Source: Flavobacterium davisii
GTDB taxonomy: Bacteria; Bacteroidota; Bacteroidia; Flavobacteriales; Flavobacteriaceae
DNA length: 64,000 bases
Direction of reading: 5' to 3'
Assembly (NCBI RefSeq): GCF_019565505.1
Contig: NZ_CP067378.1
Span: 2,046,001 to 2,110,000 of the forward strand
Both the position numbers and the translations under genes were made by a program. The notes under the pieces were generated by a model. It was not told the origin of the DNA and did not search any database. It worked only from the letters and a program-made list of their open reading frames with translations. Positions 41,941 to 53,251 of this stretch are shown here, in pieces. Position 1 is the first letter of the stretch. Each line of letters starts with the position of its first letter.

Positions 41941-43076
41941 TCAATGATTGTATTTCATCTTTCGTAATACTCTTAAAGCTTCTTTGAATGCAATATAAAC
42001 CTTGTGGTAAGGTTTTAAAAGAGCTTTAGAATCAATGAGCTTTTCTTTTGCACTTTCAAAACCATTTAAATAACAGAGCATAAAAGTATGGGGTAAATTT
42101 TCAAGATTGATTAAATCTCTTTTTGTAAGGTCGTTTTTGTTGTTTAATTTCTCTAGTAATAATAAATTTGTTTTATAAACGTGATGTAATAACTTTTTGT
42201 TAAACTGTGGAGGTTCAAAAAGAATCTCATTTTCTATTTTATAGTATCCATTTTCAAAAAAGAAATATTAACCTTTTCAAGAGGATAATAACTCGTTTTA
42301 TCATTAAGACCTAGTTGTATAAATTCAGTAATCATAAAATTGTTTTCTGAAAACTCAATTGTAACTTCGTCTAATGCAGAATAAAAAAGTTTGATTTGTT
42401 CGTTGATTAACTCAATATCCACTCTTGAAAAAAAGGTTTCCCCTTTCCATACTTTTTTGTTACCAGCCCAACATACAATAAAAAGTTCTTTAAAAACTTT
42501 ATATTGTGTTTCCATGTCTTTGTGTCTAATGTTGATAAAATCTAAAACAGCCTCTAGTGTGTGTTCAATGCTATTTCTAGAATTATTTTCAATACTAATA
42601 ACAGTTTGCGTGTTTTGTTTACTATAAGCTATCTTGTCATGTGTAGGTACTGTATTACTACCAATTCTTTTAAAGGTACTTCCTATTTCTATAGTGTTTA
42701 TTCTCTTTTTGAAATAAGACACCTTATGATTGGGTTTAATAGTAACTAATCCCACCACTTTTTCTTTTGGTAAATGAGGGAAAGGAATATTTTCATACTG
42801 TATTTTTGGAGGATTTTGAAGAAAAGCATTTACCAAATTTTGAATTCGACTATCGTCAAAAAAATCATCTCCTACAATTTCATTGCTTTCATCTTCAACC
42901 CCAACAACAAGATAAGAATTGTTGTTAGGATTAGAATTAGATAAAGCACAAATATGTTTTAAAAACTTGGCCTTTCCTTCTTGATTATGAAGATTGAGTT
43001 GTCTTTTTTTGTCATAAAAACTGTTTTCATCATTATGAGCCAATAAGTTTTTTATGAGGAGTCGTTTATTAATCAT
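41941..43076 (-). CDS. AlbA_2 (schlafen-like) domain ATP-binding protein (one frameshift)
   Basis: The N-terminal domain (KAKFLKHICALSNSNPNNNSYLVVGVEDE, FFDDSRIQNLVNAFL, GSTFKRIGSNTVPTHD) has the AlbA_2/schlafen-type putative nucleic-acid-binding fold. The frame stops at 42234; one more T in the run near 42257 yields FFENGYYKIENEILFEPPQF and about 100 more residues to a stop at 41941, total about 378. The C-terminal part is helical and unrecognised. It stands between convergent rnc and divergent moxR. Role unknown; such proteins act in regulation or defence in some systems, but nothing here shows which. Confidence 0.7.
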
Positions 43077-43250
43077 GTCTTTAAAATCCTAAAAATTACT
43101 TAAAAATACTAAAAAGCTTTCATAAAATCAGTCTTAATAAGGGATTGTGTAAAATATTTAACTGATTGTTAACAGCCTAAAATCAATTAAATTTTCAATT
43201 TGCATCGTATTAAATAAGATGTTAATTTCACGACTTTAAAATTACAATAG

Positions 43251-44255
43251 ATGGAAGAGAATACCACTACTTTAGATATTAGAGCAATTAATGAAAAAAT
43301 AGAGAGAGAAAGTGCTTTTATAGATCTATTAACGATGGAGATGAATAAAGTCATCGTTGGACAAAAACACATGGTAGAACGTTTGTTAATAGGACTTTTA
43401 GGACAAGGACATATTCTGCTTGAAGGAGTACCGGGATTAGCAAAAACTTTAGCAATAAATACTTTATCACAAGCTGTTTATGGTAGTTTTAGTCGTATTC
43501 AGTTTACGCCTGATTTATTACCAGCAGATGTAGTCGGTACTATGATATACAATATCAAAGATAATGCCTTCTCTATTAAAAAAGGACCAGTCTTTGCTAA
43601 CTTCGTACTTGCAGATGAAATTAATCGCGCTCCTGCAAAAGTACAATCAGCCTTACTAGAAGCAATGCAAGAAAAACAAGTAACGATTGGTGATAGTACT
43701 TTTAAGTTAGACAAACCTTTTTTAGTATTAGCTACTCAAAATCCAGTAGAACAAGAAGGAACATATCCGCTGCCTGAGGCACAGGTTGACCGTTTTATGC
43801 TAAAAACGGTAATAGATTATCCTAAAATGGAAGAGGAACGAATGGTAATCCGTCAAAATTTAAACGGAGGGTTTGACAAAGTAAAACCTGTAGTTTCCAT
43901 AGAACAAATACTTCGTGCTCAAGAAGCAGTTCGAGAGGTATATATGGATGAAAAAATTGAAAAATATATACTAGACATTATCTTTGCAACACGTTATCCA
44001 GAAAAATACAAATTAGAAACCCTGAAACCTTTGATTAGTTTTGGTGCCTCGCCACGTGGTAGTATTAACTTAGCTGTAGCGGCTAAATGCTATGCTTTTA
44101 TCAAACGTAGAGGTTATGTTATTCCAGAGGATGTACGCGCCGTAGTACATGATGTATTACGCCATCGTATAGGTATTACTTATGAAGCAGAAGCAGAAAA
44201 TGTAACATCAGTAGATATTATAAATAAAATTGTAAACGAAATTGAAGTACCATAG
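43251..44255 (+). CDS. moxR: MoxR-family AAA+ ATPase
   Basis: A 334-residue AAA+ chaperone that heads the Bat operon. Walker A is GVPGLAKTL (about 64-72), Walker B VLADEINRAPAKVQSALLEAMQE (about 120-140), sensor 1 LATQNP and a C-terminal lid with SPRGSINL. MoxR ATPases are thought to help mature or activate VWA-domain proteins encoded next to them, as here. Intact. Confidence 0.92.
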   Translation: MEENTTTLDIRAINEKIERESAFIDLLTMEMNKVIVGQKHMVERLLIGLLGQGHILLEGVPGLAKTLAINTLSQAVYGSFSRIQFTPDLLPADVVGTMIYNIKDNAFSIKKGPVFANFVLADEINRAPAKVQSALLEAMQEKQVTIGDSTFKLDKPFLVLATQNPVEQEGTYPLPEAQVDRFMLKTVIDYPKMEEERMVIRQNLNGGFDKVKPVVSIEQILRAQEAVREVYMDEKIEKYILDIIFATRYPEKYKLETLKPLISFGASPRGSINLAVAAKCYAFIKRRGYVIPEDVRAVVHDVLRHRIGITYEAEAENVTSVDIINKIVNEIEVP

Positions 44256-44323
44256 CAAGTAATTAGGCAAAAACCATTAGTGATTAGTCTATGTTATTGC
44301 CTTTTGTCTAATGCATTTAAAAA

Positions 44324-45189
44324 ATGGAAACAAAAGATTTACTCAAAAAAGTTCGAAAAATAGAAATTAAAACCCGAAGACTTAGTGATCATATCTTCTC
44401 GGGAGAATATCATACATCCTTTAAAGGACGAGGAATGACTTTTTCAGAAGTACGTCAGTATCAGTACGGAGATGATGTACGTGCAATTGATTGGAATGTA
44501 ACAGCACGATATAAAGAACCCTATGTAAAAGTTTTTGAAGAAGAACGAGAACTTACCATGATGCTAATGGTAGATATATCAGGTTCAGAAAATTTTGGCA
44601 CTAAAAATCAGTTAAAAAGCGAAATGGTAACTGAAATAGCAGCGACTTTAGCTTTTTCAGCAACTCAAAATAATGATAAAATAGGAGTAATCTTATTTTC
44701 AGATCAAATAGAATTATATATCCCTCCGAAAAAGGGAAATCGCATGTATTGCGTATCATTAGAGAGTTAATTGAGTTTGAACCTAAAAGCAAACAAACCC
44801 ATATAGGAAATGCTCTAGAGTTTCTTTCAGCCACACAAAAGAAAAAAGCCATTGTATTTATGATATCCGATTTTATTACAGAGGATAGCTATGAAAAAAT
44901 ATTAAAAATTGCAAGTAAAAAACATGATATAACAGGCGTAAGAGTATTTGATATTCGCGAAGAAAAAATGCCCAATATCGGTTTAGTAGCCATGAAAGAT
45001 GCCGAAACAGAAGAAACACAATGGATAAATACAGGTTCTAAAAACGTTCGTTTGCAATATGAAAAATATTACCAAGAAAAAGTAAACTATTTTAAAGACA
45101 TTTTTTCAAAATGTGGTGCGGGTACAGTACACACAAGAGTAGATGAAAGTTATGTAACAAAATTATTAGGTTATTTTAAGTCAAGATAG
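44324..45189 (+). CDS. DUF58/VWA-like protein of the Bat operon (one frameshift)
   Basis: DUF58 motif FKGRGMTFSEVRQYQYGDDVRAIDWNVTAR is at residues 34-63, followed by a VWA-type MIDAS MVDISGSENFG near 86. The frame breaks at the A run near 44737; one added A gives GKSHVLRIIRELIEFEP and a 288-residue protein. A soluble partner of MoxR, found after moxR in nearly all such operons. About 400 bases of unassigned DNA follow. Confidence 0.88.
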
Positions 45190-45586
45190 AGAGGCAAGAA
45201 TGGAGAACAATGAATTGGAAAAGGGATCAATAAATTTACTATTAGCCCTAATTTTTCTTAAAGAAAAGGTCAAAGTAATTTTAAAGAAAATTACTTTTTA
45301 GGTCAGATTATTTGTTATCCTAATATTGCCAAGACTAAACTATCTTGAAATACAAAATATTGAAATAATAAGACCGCTTTTTCGTGCAATTAAAATTATT
45401 TCAACCACCTAAAAAAAAACGCTTAATCGTTTAAAAGCTATAAAAAAGGTAATACACATCCAAATGATTCAAAAATTAATCAAATAAAAAATGAAGCAAA
45501 TGAATTGATTTCAATATCCATTGCAGATATTCATCTACTCAAAATAATTTAGAAATCAAAAATCGTTAATCTTCAATCGTTAATCA
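45190..45586. other. Gap inside the Bat operon with a possible coding remnant
   Basis: No intact gene. From about 45407 to 45552 one frame, with a shift near the A9 run at 45412, reads KKKRLIVFKSYKKGNTHPND and then INQIKNEANELISISIADIH, ending at a stop. The composition looks protein-like, but I do not recognise it and no start is evident. An unusual break in an otherwise compact operon. Confidence 0.3.
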
Positions 45587-47171
45587 ATGAATGGTAAACT
45601 ATACATATTATTGCTCCTCTCATCATTTTGTTTTGCACAAAAGATCGAAACTTCTATTGATAAAAAACAAAATAAAGTAGGAGCTCAATTTACTTTAACT
45701 GTTAAAGTTAAGTCAAATACAAAAAACAATATTATTTTTCCAAAAAACAAAAATTTTGGTTCATTTGAAGTAATAGAATCCTATCCTATAGATACAGTAA
45801 AAGAACAATCAAAGTTTGAACTAATCAAAAAATATGGTTTAGTTCAATTTGATTCAGGTAAGTTTGTTATCCCCAAAATACCTATTTTGATTAATAACAA
45901 ACCTCATTTTTCAGACAGTATAAAGGTAGAAGTATTCAACGTTAAAGTAGATACTTTAAAACAAAAAATGTATGATATTAAACCCATTATAGAGGCTGAG
46001 AAACCAATAGGAGATTGGTGGAAATATCTTTTGGGAGTATTAATTTTAGTTGGTTTAGGATTTTTAGGATACAAATTATATAAAAAATATCAAAAAACAA
46101 TAGAAATTGAGCCTGTATATAGTACGCCTATAGAAAAAGCAACAAGCTTACTGCAAATATTAGAGAAAAAAGAACTTTTAGTAAAAGGAGAAATTAAAGC
46201 CTATTATTCTGAATTGACTGATATTGCTCGTGAATATATAGAAGAAGCTATTGAAATTCCTGCCAAAGAAAGTACCACTTCAGAACTTATTTTAAGTTTA
46301 AGACAAGCAGCTCAAAAAGAAAATTAAAACTTTCTAGAGAAACAGTCGAAAGTTTAGAAAAAGTTTTAAAACAAGCTGACTTAGTAAAATTTGCACAATC
46401 AAAACCATTAGATTTTGAAATAGAAGAGGATAGAAAAAAATAGAATCAACTATTATTAATATTCATAAGTCAATTCCTGTAATAGTAGATCAAACCAGTG
46501 TAAAATGGCAAAAAGAACAAGAAGAAATACGTATAAAAAAAGAGCGTAAAAAGAAAATTACAGCTATTGTAGGTATTATAAGTTTCTTAGTCTTATCAAT
46601 ATTCATATTTATTGGAATTACAAAAGGGATAAACTTTATTAAAAATGGTTTTACAGGGCCATCAACTAAAGAATTAGTCCATACAGATTGGATAAAATCA
46701 GAATACGGAAATCCGGGAATTATAATAGAAACCCCTGAAGTATTAACACGTAATGATGTGTCTAAAGCTATTCCTAATGTTGCAGTAGGAATCGTAAAAA
46801 GTACCCAAATGTTTGATTATGGTAGTTTAACTCAAGGTTTTTACATGGCTATTTCTTCAACAGAATTTAAACAAAAAAACAATATAGATTTAGGACAAGC
46901 TTTGGGAGGAATGATTCAAACCTTACAAAACCAAGATTGTGAGAATGTAGTAGTAAAACAAGAAGATTTTAAAACCAAAGAAGGATTACAAGGACTGAAA
47001 GGATATGGTAGTTTGACAAAAAATGGAGAAAAAATGATTTATCAAATATTATTATTTAGTCAAGAAGGAGGATTACAACAAATAATGGTAGCCTTTAAAG
47101 AAGGAGACGAAAATGGAGAAAAAATTGCCAATCGTATGTTACAATCCGTTGAACTTAAAAAAGCACCGTAA
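45587..47171 (+). CDS. BatD-like/membrane protein of the Bat operon (two frameshifts)
   Basis: Signal peptide (MNGKLYILLLLSSFCFAQ), then a BatD-like oxygen-tolerance beta region (KQNKVGAQFTLTVKVKSNTKNN, FGSFEVIESYPID), a membrane helix (WWKYLLGVLILVGLGFLGYKL) and a cytoplasmic helical part (EKATSLLQILEKKELL, AYYSELTDIAREYIEE). Two A runs, near 46317 and at 46434-46440, are each one base short. Corrected, the protein continues through a second helix (TAIVGIISFLVLSIFIFIGI) and a globular C-terminal region with NVAVGIVKSTQMFDYG, total about 528 residues. Its stop overlaps the batA start (TAATG), implying coupling. Confidence 0.65.
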
Positions 47172-48171
47172 TGAAGAATGTAACATTTTTAAATCCTGAA
47201 TTTCTTTGGTTATTTTTACTATTACCTTTAATAGTCGTATGGTATTTCTTTATGAATAAAAAGAAAAACCAACACTTAAGATAAGTTCACTAAGAGGTTT
47301 TCAAGGAACAACATCTATTTTAACAAAGATAAAACCCTTGCTTTATGCTATGCGGTTACTTGCTTTAAGTGCCTTAATCGTGGCTATGGCAAGACCTAGA
47401 ACAGTAGATGTAAGTAATAAAACCAATAGTACCTTCGGTATCGATATTGTCATAGCTTCTGATGTTTCGGGAAGTATGTTAGCAAAAGATTTAAAGCCTA
47501 ATCGGATGGAAGCTTTGAAAGAAGTCGCATCTAATTTCGTAAAAGAACGTTTAAATGATCGTATAGGAGTAGTCGTATACGCTGCTGAATCCTATACGAA
47601 AACACCCGTAACAAGCGATAAAGCAGTGATATTGCAAGCTATAGAAGATATCAAATATGACAACGTTCTACAAGATGGAACAGGGATCGGGATGGGACTG
47701 GCTACTGCTGTTAATCGTTTAAAAGATAGTAAAGCCAAGAGTAAAGTAATCATTTTAATGACAGACGGTGTAAATAACGCTGGTTTTTTAGATCCTCAAA
47801 CTTCTGCCGAAATTGCAGCTGACTTAGGAATTAAAGTTTATACCATAGGAATTGGAACAAACGGAAATGCTTTATTTCCCTACGCGTATGCTCCTAATGG
47901 CGGATTTTTGTTTAAAATGATGCCTGTACAAATAGATGAGAAATTAATGAAAGGGATTGCAAAAAAAACAGGAGGAAAATATTTTAGAGCAACAAATAAT
48001 TCGAGTTTAGAGAATATTTATAATGAAATCAATAAGTTAGAAAAAACAAAAGTAGATGAGTTGAAGTTTGTCAACTATGATGAAAAATACCGACCGTGGG
48101 TTTGGTTGGCCAGTTTACTGTTGTTGATTGAATTAATAGTGAGAAAAACCATTTTTAGAAGTTTTATATAA
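47171..48171 (+). CDS. batA: BatA, VWA-domain membrane protein (one frameshift)
   Basis: Begins MKNVTFLNPEFLWLFLLLPLIVVWYFF, with a second helix LLYAMRLLALSALIVAMARPR, then a VWA domain with MIDAS IASDVSGSMLAKD and VILMTDGVNNAGF, and a C-terminal helix. Correcting the A run near 47270 gives 333 residues. BatA/BatB are inner-membrane VWA proteins whose complex with MoxR is linked to stress and aerotolerance in Bacteroidetes. Starts within the previous stop codon. Confidence 0.9.
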
Positions 48172-48211
48172 TTCAAAAAAATACTGTTATTGCTAATTGA
48201 AATTAAAAAAA

Positions 48212-49261
48212 ATGTACGAATTAGACGAACCAAGATATTTGTATTTATTATTTCTATTACCCTTATTAATAGGACTTTTTCTTTGGAATCAATTTTGGAA
48301 AAGAAAAAAGCAAGAAGAATTTGGCGATTTAGAGTTGATAAAAAAATTAAGTCCTCAAAAATCAACATTCAAACCAACCTTAAAATTTATAGTATTCCTT
48401 TCAGCATTAGGAATGTTAATTATAGGCTTGGTAAATCCTAAAATAGGAACAAAAGTAGAAAAAGTAAAACGAGAAGGAATTGATATTGTTTTTGCAATAG
48501 ATATTTCAAAAAGTATGCTTTGTGAAGATATAGCACCAAGTCGATTAGAAAAAAGTAAGCAATTAGTATCACAAGTTATAAATGGTTTAGGAAGTGATCG
48601 TATAGGAATTATAGCTTATTCAGGCAGTGCTTTTCCCGTATTACCCATTACAACGGATTATAATGCGGCTAAAATGTTTTTACAAGGTATGAATCCGGGG
48701 ATGATTTCATCACAAGGAAGTAATCTTGATGAAGCAATTCAATTAACCGAAAAATATTTTGAAGGAAGCGGCAATATTAGTAAGCTTTTAGTAATGGTAA
48801 CTGATGGAGAGGATCATTCAGAAAAAGCCCAAGATGCAGCTGCACAAGCACGAAAAAAAGGAATAAAAATTATAACAATTGGAGTTGGAACGTTAAATGG
48901 AGGACCTATTCCTATTAGAAATGGGAATGCTGTATCATATCATAAAAATAAAGAAACAGGAGAAACCGTTACGACTAAATTACGTCCAGAAGCTTTAGAA
49001 GCAATTGCTAAGGCCGCTAATGGAGGCTATATTAACGGAACCAATACCAAACAAGTGGTTGATTTTATGAGAAAATCCCTTAATAATATTCAAAAAACAC
49101 AGTTTGAAGCAACAGAAATGGCTAATTTTCAATCGCAGTTTCAATGGTTTTTAGGACTTGGATTTTTCTTGTTATTACTCGATGTATTCCTTTTAGAAAC
49201 AAAAACAAAATGGGTTCAAAAATTAGATTTGTTTAATGAAAAAAGTAAACAAAAAGAATAA
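48212..49261 (+). CDS. batB: BatB, VWA-domain membrane protein
   Basis: A 349-residue paralogue of BatA: N-terminal helix YLYLLFLLPLLIGLFLW, second helix KFIVFLSALGMLIIGLVNPKIG, VWA domain with MIDAS FAIDISKSMLCED and MVTDGEDHSEKA, and a C-terminal helix. The ATG at 48212 is preferred to a TTG five codons earlier. Intact; note SKSM rather than the canonical SGSM in the MIDAS. Confidence 0.9.
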   Translation: MYELDEPRYLYLLFLLPLLIGLFLWNQFWKRKKQEEFGDLELIKKLSPQKSTFKPTLKFIVFLSALGMLIIGLVNPKIGTKVEKVKREGIDIVFAIDISKSMLCEDIAPSRLEKSKQLVSQVINGLGSDRIGIIAYSGSAFPVLPITTDYNAAKMFLQGMNPGMISSQGSNLDEAIQLTEKYFEGSGNISKLLVMVTDGEDHSEKAQDAAAQARKKGIKIITIGVGTLNGGPIPIRNGNAVSYHKNKETGETVTTKLRPEALEAIAKAANGGYINGTNTKQVVDFMRKSLNNIQKTQFEATEMANFQSQFQWFLGLGFFLLLLDVFLLETKTKWVQKLDLFNEKSKQKE

Positions 49262-49351
49262 CTAAAAATCCCATTTTTTTAATCCTTATAAAAATATCGT
49301 AATTTTTATAATTGCGCCAAGTAGATAAGTAAAGCCATTAAGGTTAACAAA

Positions 49352-50094
49352 ATGAAAAGAATTATTTTACATATCGTTTTATTAATTTCTGTTAGTATTT
49401 TTGCGCAGCAGAAAAAAGATTTTGAATTGCCAAATGGTGTTTCAAAATTTGAAAAGAAGCAATATATTGAAGCAGAAGCAAATTTTAGAATTTCAAAAAG
49501 TAATAATCCTAAAAAAGCGGTATCGGCCTATAACTTAGGAAATGCAATTTACAAACAAAATCAAGTATCAGAGGCTAAGACAGTTTACATTAAAGCTACG
49601 GAAATTGCCAAGACAAAGAACGAAAAACAGTACGCTTATCATAATTTAGGGAATACCTATATGAAAGAAAAGACGTATGATAAAGCAGTTGAAGCCTATA
49701 AAAACGCATTAAGAAACAATCCAGCGGATGAAGAATCGCGTTATAATTATGCTTTAGCAAAAAAATTATTGAAGGAAAATCCCCCTTCAAAAAATGATGA
49801 TAAAAAAAGGATAAAAAAGGAGATAGTCCTGATAAAAAACCAAATCAAGACTCCAATCAAGATAAGGACAAAAAGCAGAACGATAAAAACAAAAACAAAC
49901 AAGACAAGCCTAATAATAAAGATCAAAACAAAGATCAAAATCAAAATAACCCGCAGCCTAAACCCAATAATGTACCCAAAGATAGGATGCAAAATTTGTT
50001 AGATGCGGTAAATAATGAGGAGAAAAAAATACAAGATAGAGTGAATGCTCGAAAAGTAAAAGGAGCTCCAAGACAAGAAGGAAAAGATTGGTAG
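49352..50094 (+). CDS. batC: BatC, secreted TPR protein (one frameshift)
   Basis: Signal peptide (MKRIILHIVLLISVSIFAQ) followed by three TPR units (SAYNLGNAIYKQNQVSEAKT, AYHNLGNTYMKEKTYDKAVE, DEESRYNYALAKKLL) and a highly charged Lys/Asn/Asp/Gln tail. The frame slips at the A7 run near 49802; with one more A the tail reads KKKDKKGDSPDKKPNQD and ends PRQEGKDW at 50094 (247 residues), rather than the Ile/Lys-rich frame otherwise seen. TPRs suggest scaffolding for the BatA/B complex. Confidence 0.82.
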
Positions 50095-50111
50095 AAAAGA
50101 AAACAAAAAGA

Positions 50112-51907
50112 ATGAAGAAATTATTTTTTATACTTATTTTATTTTGTGTAAAAATTACAGCTCAAGTACAGTTTGTAACGAATGTGAGTAAGAACAATTT
50201 GGGTATAAACGAGCGTTTACGAATTGATTTTACAATGAATGATGATGGAGATAATTTTGATCCTCCGACATTTGATGGTTTCCGAATTATAGGAGGACCG
50301 AACCAATCCGTTAGCTATTCGTGGGTTAACGGAAGAAAATCGTATGAAAAAACCTATTCATATTTTCTTCAACCTACTAAAAAGGAACTTTTCTTATTAA
50401 AGGAGCTTCCATTGAAATAAACGGTCAGGTTTATAGATCTAATGCCGTTAAGATAACCATTGGTAACGCCGTTCAAGAAGAACACGATCCATACGATCCA
50501 TACGGAGGAGGGAGTCCATATTATCAACAACAGCGTCAGCAAGCACCTCCTTCATCAGCTATGGGTAAGGAAGGAGTACATTTAGTTGCTGAAATATCTA
50601 ATAATAATCCGTATTTGAACGAACCTATTACTGTAGTTTATAAAATTTATGTAAGTCATCGTTCAGGTGTCGGCGGATGGCAAGAAACACAAAATCCTAA
50701 ATATAATAATTTTTGGAGCCAAAATATTGATATAAAACAATTACAAGTAGAAGAAGGAAAATTTAAAGGAGAGATGTATCGTTATGCCATATTGCGTAAA
50801 ACAGTACTGTATCCTCAAAAAACAGGTAAATTAGTTATAGAACCTCTAACTTTAGATGTAGAAGTTGAGGTACCTTCTGGCGATGTTGATTTTTTTGGAC
50901 GTCCTATTATGACTATGGGACATAAAAAAGTTTCGGCAGGAGCAAAAAATATTATAGTTAAAGCGCTTCCTGAAGCAGGAAAACCAACTGATTTTACAGG
51001 AGCAGTAGGTAATTTTGACTTTAAAGTAAATCCATCTAAAACCAGTGTAAAAGCAGGAGAGTCTATTGATTTAAAAATAACAGTTTCTGGAAAAGGAAAT
51101 TTAAAACTCTTCACATTACCCAAACCTATTGTTCCTTCTTCATTAGAAATGTACGATCCACAACATCAAGAAAGCGTACAAACAGCACTTTCGGGTATGA
51201 CAGGAAATATCCAAGATACCTATACAATTATACCACAAAGCGAAGGGAAATATTTAATTAAACCTATGACTTTTACTTATTTTGATTTAACTTCAAAAAG
51301 TTACAAGTCAGTTACTTCTAAAGAAATTACCCTATTTGTAGAAAAAGGAAATAACTTAGCTGGCAATACAATAAGTTCAAACAAATCTAAAGTAACAGCT
51401 GCTTCTACCTTTGGATTTATAAAAACAAAAACCCATTTACAATCACAAGCTACCTCAGATTTTTTAGGATCAGGTTTGTTTTATATCTTACTAATAATCC
51501 CATTTTTAGCCATTCCACTTATTATAGTTTTACGTCGTAAGAAAGAAGAACGAGATGCGGATGTTACAGGAAACAAAATCAAGCTATCCAATAAATTAGC
51601 AAAAAAATATTTGTCAGAAGCTCAGAAACAATTAGCCAATAAAGAACCATTTTATATTGCATTAGAACGGGCATTACATAACTTTCTGAAAGCAAAATTA
51701 TATATAGAAACATCAGATATGAGCAAAGATAAAATTTGTGAATTATTACTTCAGAAAAAAGCAAACGAAGATACTGTAGCCCAATTTATAGCGCTAGTAG
51801 AAAGTTGTGAATTTGCTCGATATGCACCTTCAACTAGTACAAGTATTCAAAATGATTATAATCTAGCGGTAAGTATTATTTCCAATTTAGAAAAGCAGAT
51901 AGTTTAA
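50112..51907 (+). CDS. batD: BatD, oxygen-tolerance family protein (one frameshift)
   Basis: Signal peptide (MKKLFFILILFCVKITAQ), several beta domains (FVTNVSKNNLGINERLRIDFT, VHLVAEISNNNPYLNEPITVVYKI, FDFKVNPSKTSVKAGESIDLKI), a membrane helix (FYILLIIPFLAIPLIIVL) and a cytoplasmic helical end. A missing A near 50398 splits it; corrected length is 598 residues, matching the BatD family. It follows batC by 17 bases and precedes batE. Confidence 0.88.
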
Positions 51908-51987
51908 GTATTAAGAGAGTAAAAAGAAATTTAAATGATGAACAAATAGCCACGTATAGTACTTTTTGTTCTTAGCGGTTAAATAAA

Positions 51988-52734
51988 ATGAAAAAAATAT
52001 TATACATATTATTGTTTCTTTCTCAATTTGTTTGGGCAAATAATGCGTTTGAAAAAGGAAATGATCTATATCAAAAAGGAAAGTATCAAGAAGCAATTCA
52101 AGCCTATGAAAATATACTAGCTCAAGGACAAGAGTCAGCAGAACTATACTTTAATTTAGGCAATTGCTATTATAAACTAAATAGAGTTGCACCAGCTGTT
52201 TTTAACTTTGAGAAAGCACTGTTATTAAATCCTAATGATACAGAAATACAAAACAATTTAACATTTGCCCAAAAAATGGCAATTGATGATATTCAAGAAA
52301 TACCACAAGTTGGTTTTTCAAAAATTATAGCAGATTTCACCTCAATATTTTGCTATGATACTTGGGCTTGGATAACTATTTTTTTAGCCATTTTCACATT
52401 ACTTTCTTTTGTGATTTATTATTATTCCTATAGCACCAATTTAAAACGAATTTTCTTTACCGGAATCGTATGTGGTCTATTCATGGTTTTATTAAGCCTT
52501 TCAGCTGGCTTTTACGAGCAAAATCGTTATCAAAAAGAAAATCCAGCTATTGTTTTTGCTGATATAATAAATGTAAAGAGTGAACCAAACGCCACGGCTA
52601 CTAATGTTTTTACTTTACACGCAGGCACAAAAGTAAAAATTATTGAAACTCTAGATAATTTTTATAAAATTCAAATAGCAGATTTAAAAGAAGGCTGGCT
52701 TGATAGAAGTACCGTAAAAGAAATAAAAAAGTAA
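51988..52734 (+). CDS. batE: BatE, TPR and SH3-like domain protein
   Basis: A 248-residue protein with signal peptide (MKKILYILLFLSQFVWA), two TPRs (EKGNDLYQKGKYQEAIQAYE, LYFNLGNCYYKLNRVAPAVF), two membrane helices (WAWITIFLAIFTLLSFVIYYY and FFTGIVCGLFMVLLSLSAGF) and a C-terminal bacterial SH3-like domain (NVKSEPNATATNVFTLHAGTKVKII). Completes the batA-E order. Intact. Confidence 0.85.
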   Translation: MKKILYILLFLSQFVWANNAFEKGNDLYQKGKYQEAIQAYENILAQGQESAELYFNLGNCYYKLNRVAPAVFNFEKALLLNPNDTEIQNNLTFAQKMAIDDIQEIPQVGFSKIIADFTSIFCYDTWAWITIFLAIFTLLSFVIYYYSYSTNLKRIFFTGIVCGLFMVLLSLSAGFYEQNRYQKENPAIVFADIINVKSEPNATATNVFTLHAGTKVKIIETLDNFYKIQIADLKEGWLDRSTVKEIKK

Positions 52735-52835
52735 AGATACTCTCTTAAGAATTATGTTTATCAGCATAAAATTTAAAAACATATTCAAAAAAATAGACCA
52801 AAATTAAATTTTAAAATTCCTACGTCTGAATTTAA

Positions 52836-52873
52836 AATCCCGTTTTTAAGACTTCTGTTCTAAAAACGGGATT
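52836..52873 (+). terminator. Hairpin at the end of the Bat operon
   Basis: AATCCCGTTTTTA and TAAAAACGGGATT form a perfect 13-bp stem with a 12-base loop, 100 bases after batE. The tail is only moderately T-rich, so termination strength is uncertain. No gene is supported from 52735 to 53251; the dispersed element occupies most of the rest. Confidence 0.6.
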
Positions 52874-52908
52874 AGTTATTTCATAAATACTTTTTATAAA
52901 AGGCTATT

Positions 52909-53105
52909 TTAATCCAGATTACGCATTAGACTTCGTTGTGAAACAAAATTTTTCAATAAATTCAAGTGCTCACAGAAAATTTTAAAAAAGAAATAATGAA
53001 CTATTTTGATCATTATAATTCGAGTACATTCTTGGACTTGAATAAAATAAAGGGGAATTGACGAAGTCTATTCCCTTTGAGTTCTAATGCAGAATTTAGG
53101 TTTAA
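52909..53105. repeat. Dispersed TTAACCCAGATT-end element, copy C (about 197 bp)
   Basis: Left end TTAATCCAGATTACGCATTA, then TTCGTTGTGAAACAAAATTT as in B and D; right end GTTCTAATGCAGAATTTAGG-TTTAA is the inverted match. Located between the Bat operon and a convergent hydrolase gene. Confidence 0.75.
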
Positions 53106-53251
53106 GAAGTAATAAATCCAAAAATGAGAGTATAACGCTACTTTTCTTTGATTATTTGATAACTACCTTGAAAATTGTTTTAAAATTAAGTGTCTACCTG
53201 CAATCTTGCAGCTTATCTTATATGAAAAAAGACATCCTTTTAAAATATTAA

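Noticed and set aside
41941..43076. Defence island around the AlbA_2/schlafen-like protein
   Set aside because: Its neighbours are rnc and the moxR/Bat operon, with no nuclease, helicase, toxin or restriction gene nearby, so there is no contextual support for defence.
49747..49992. Ile/Val/Leu-rich minus-strand frame over batC
   Set aside because: It is the complement of the Lys/Asn/Asp-rich batC tail, which mimics a membrane protein by codon complementarity.
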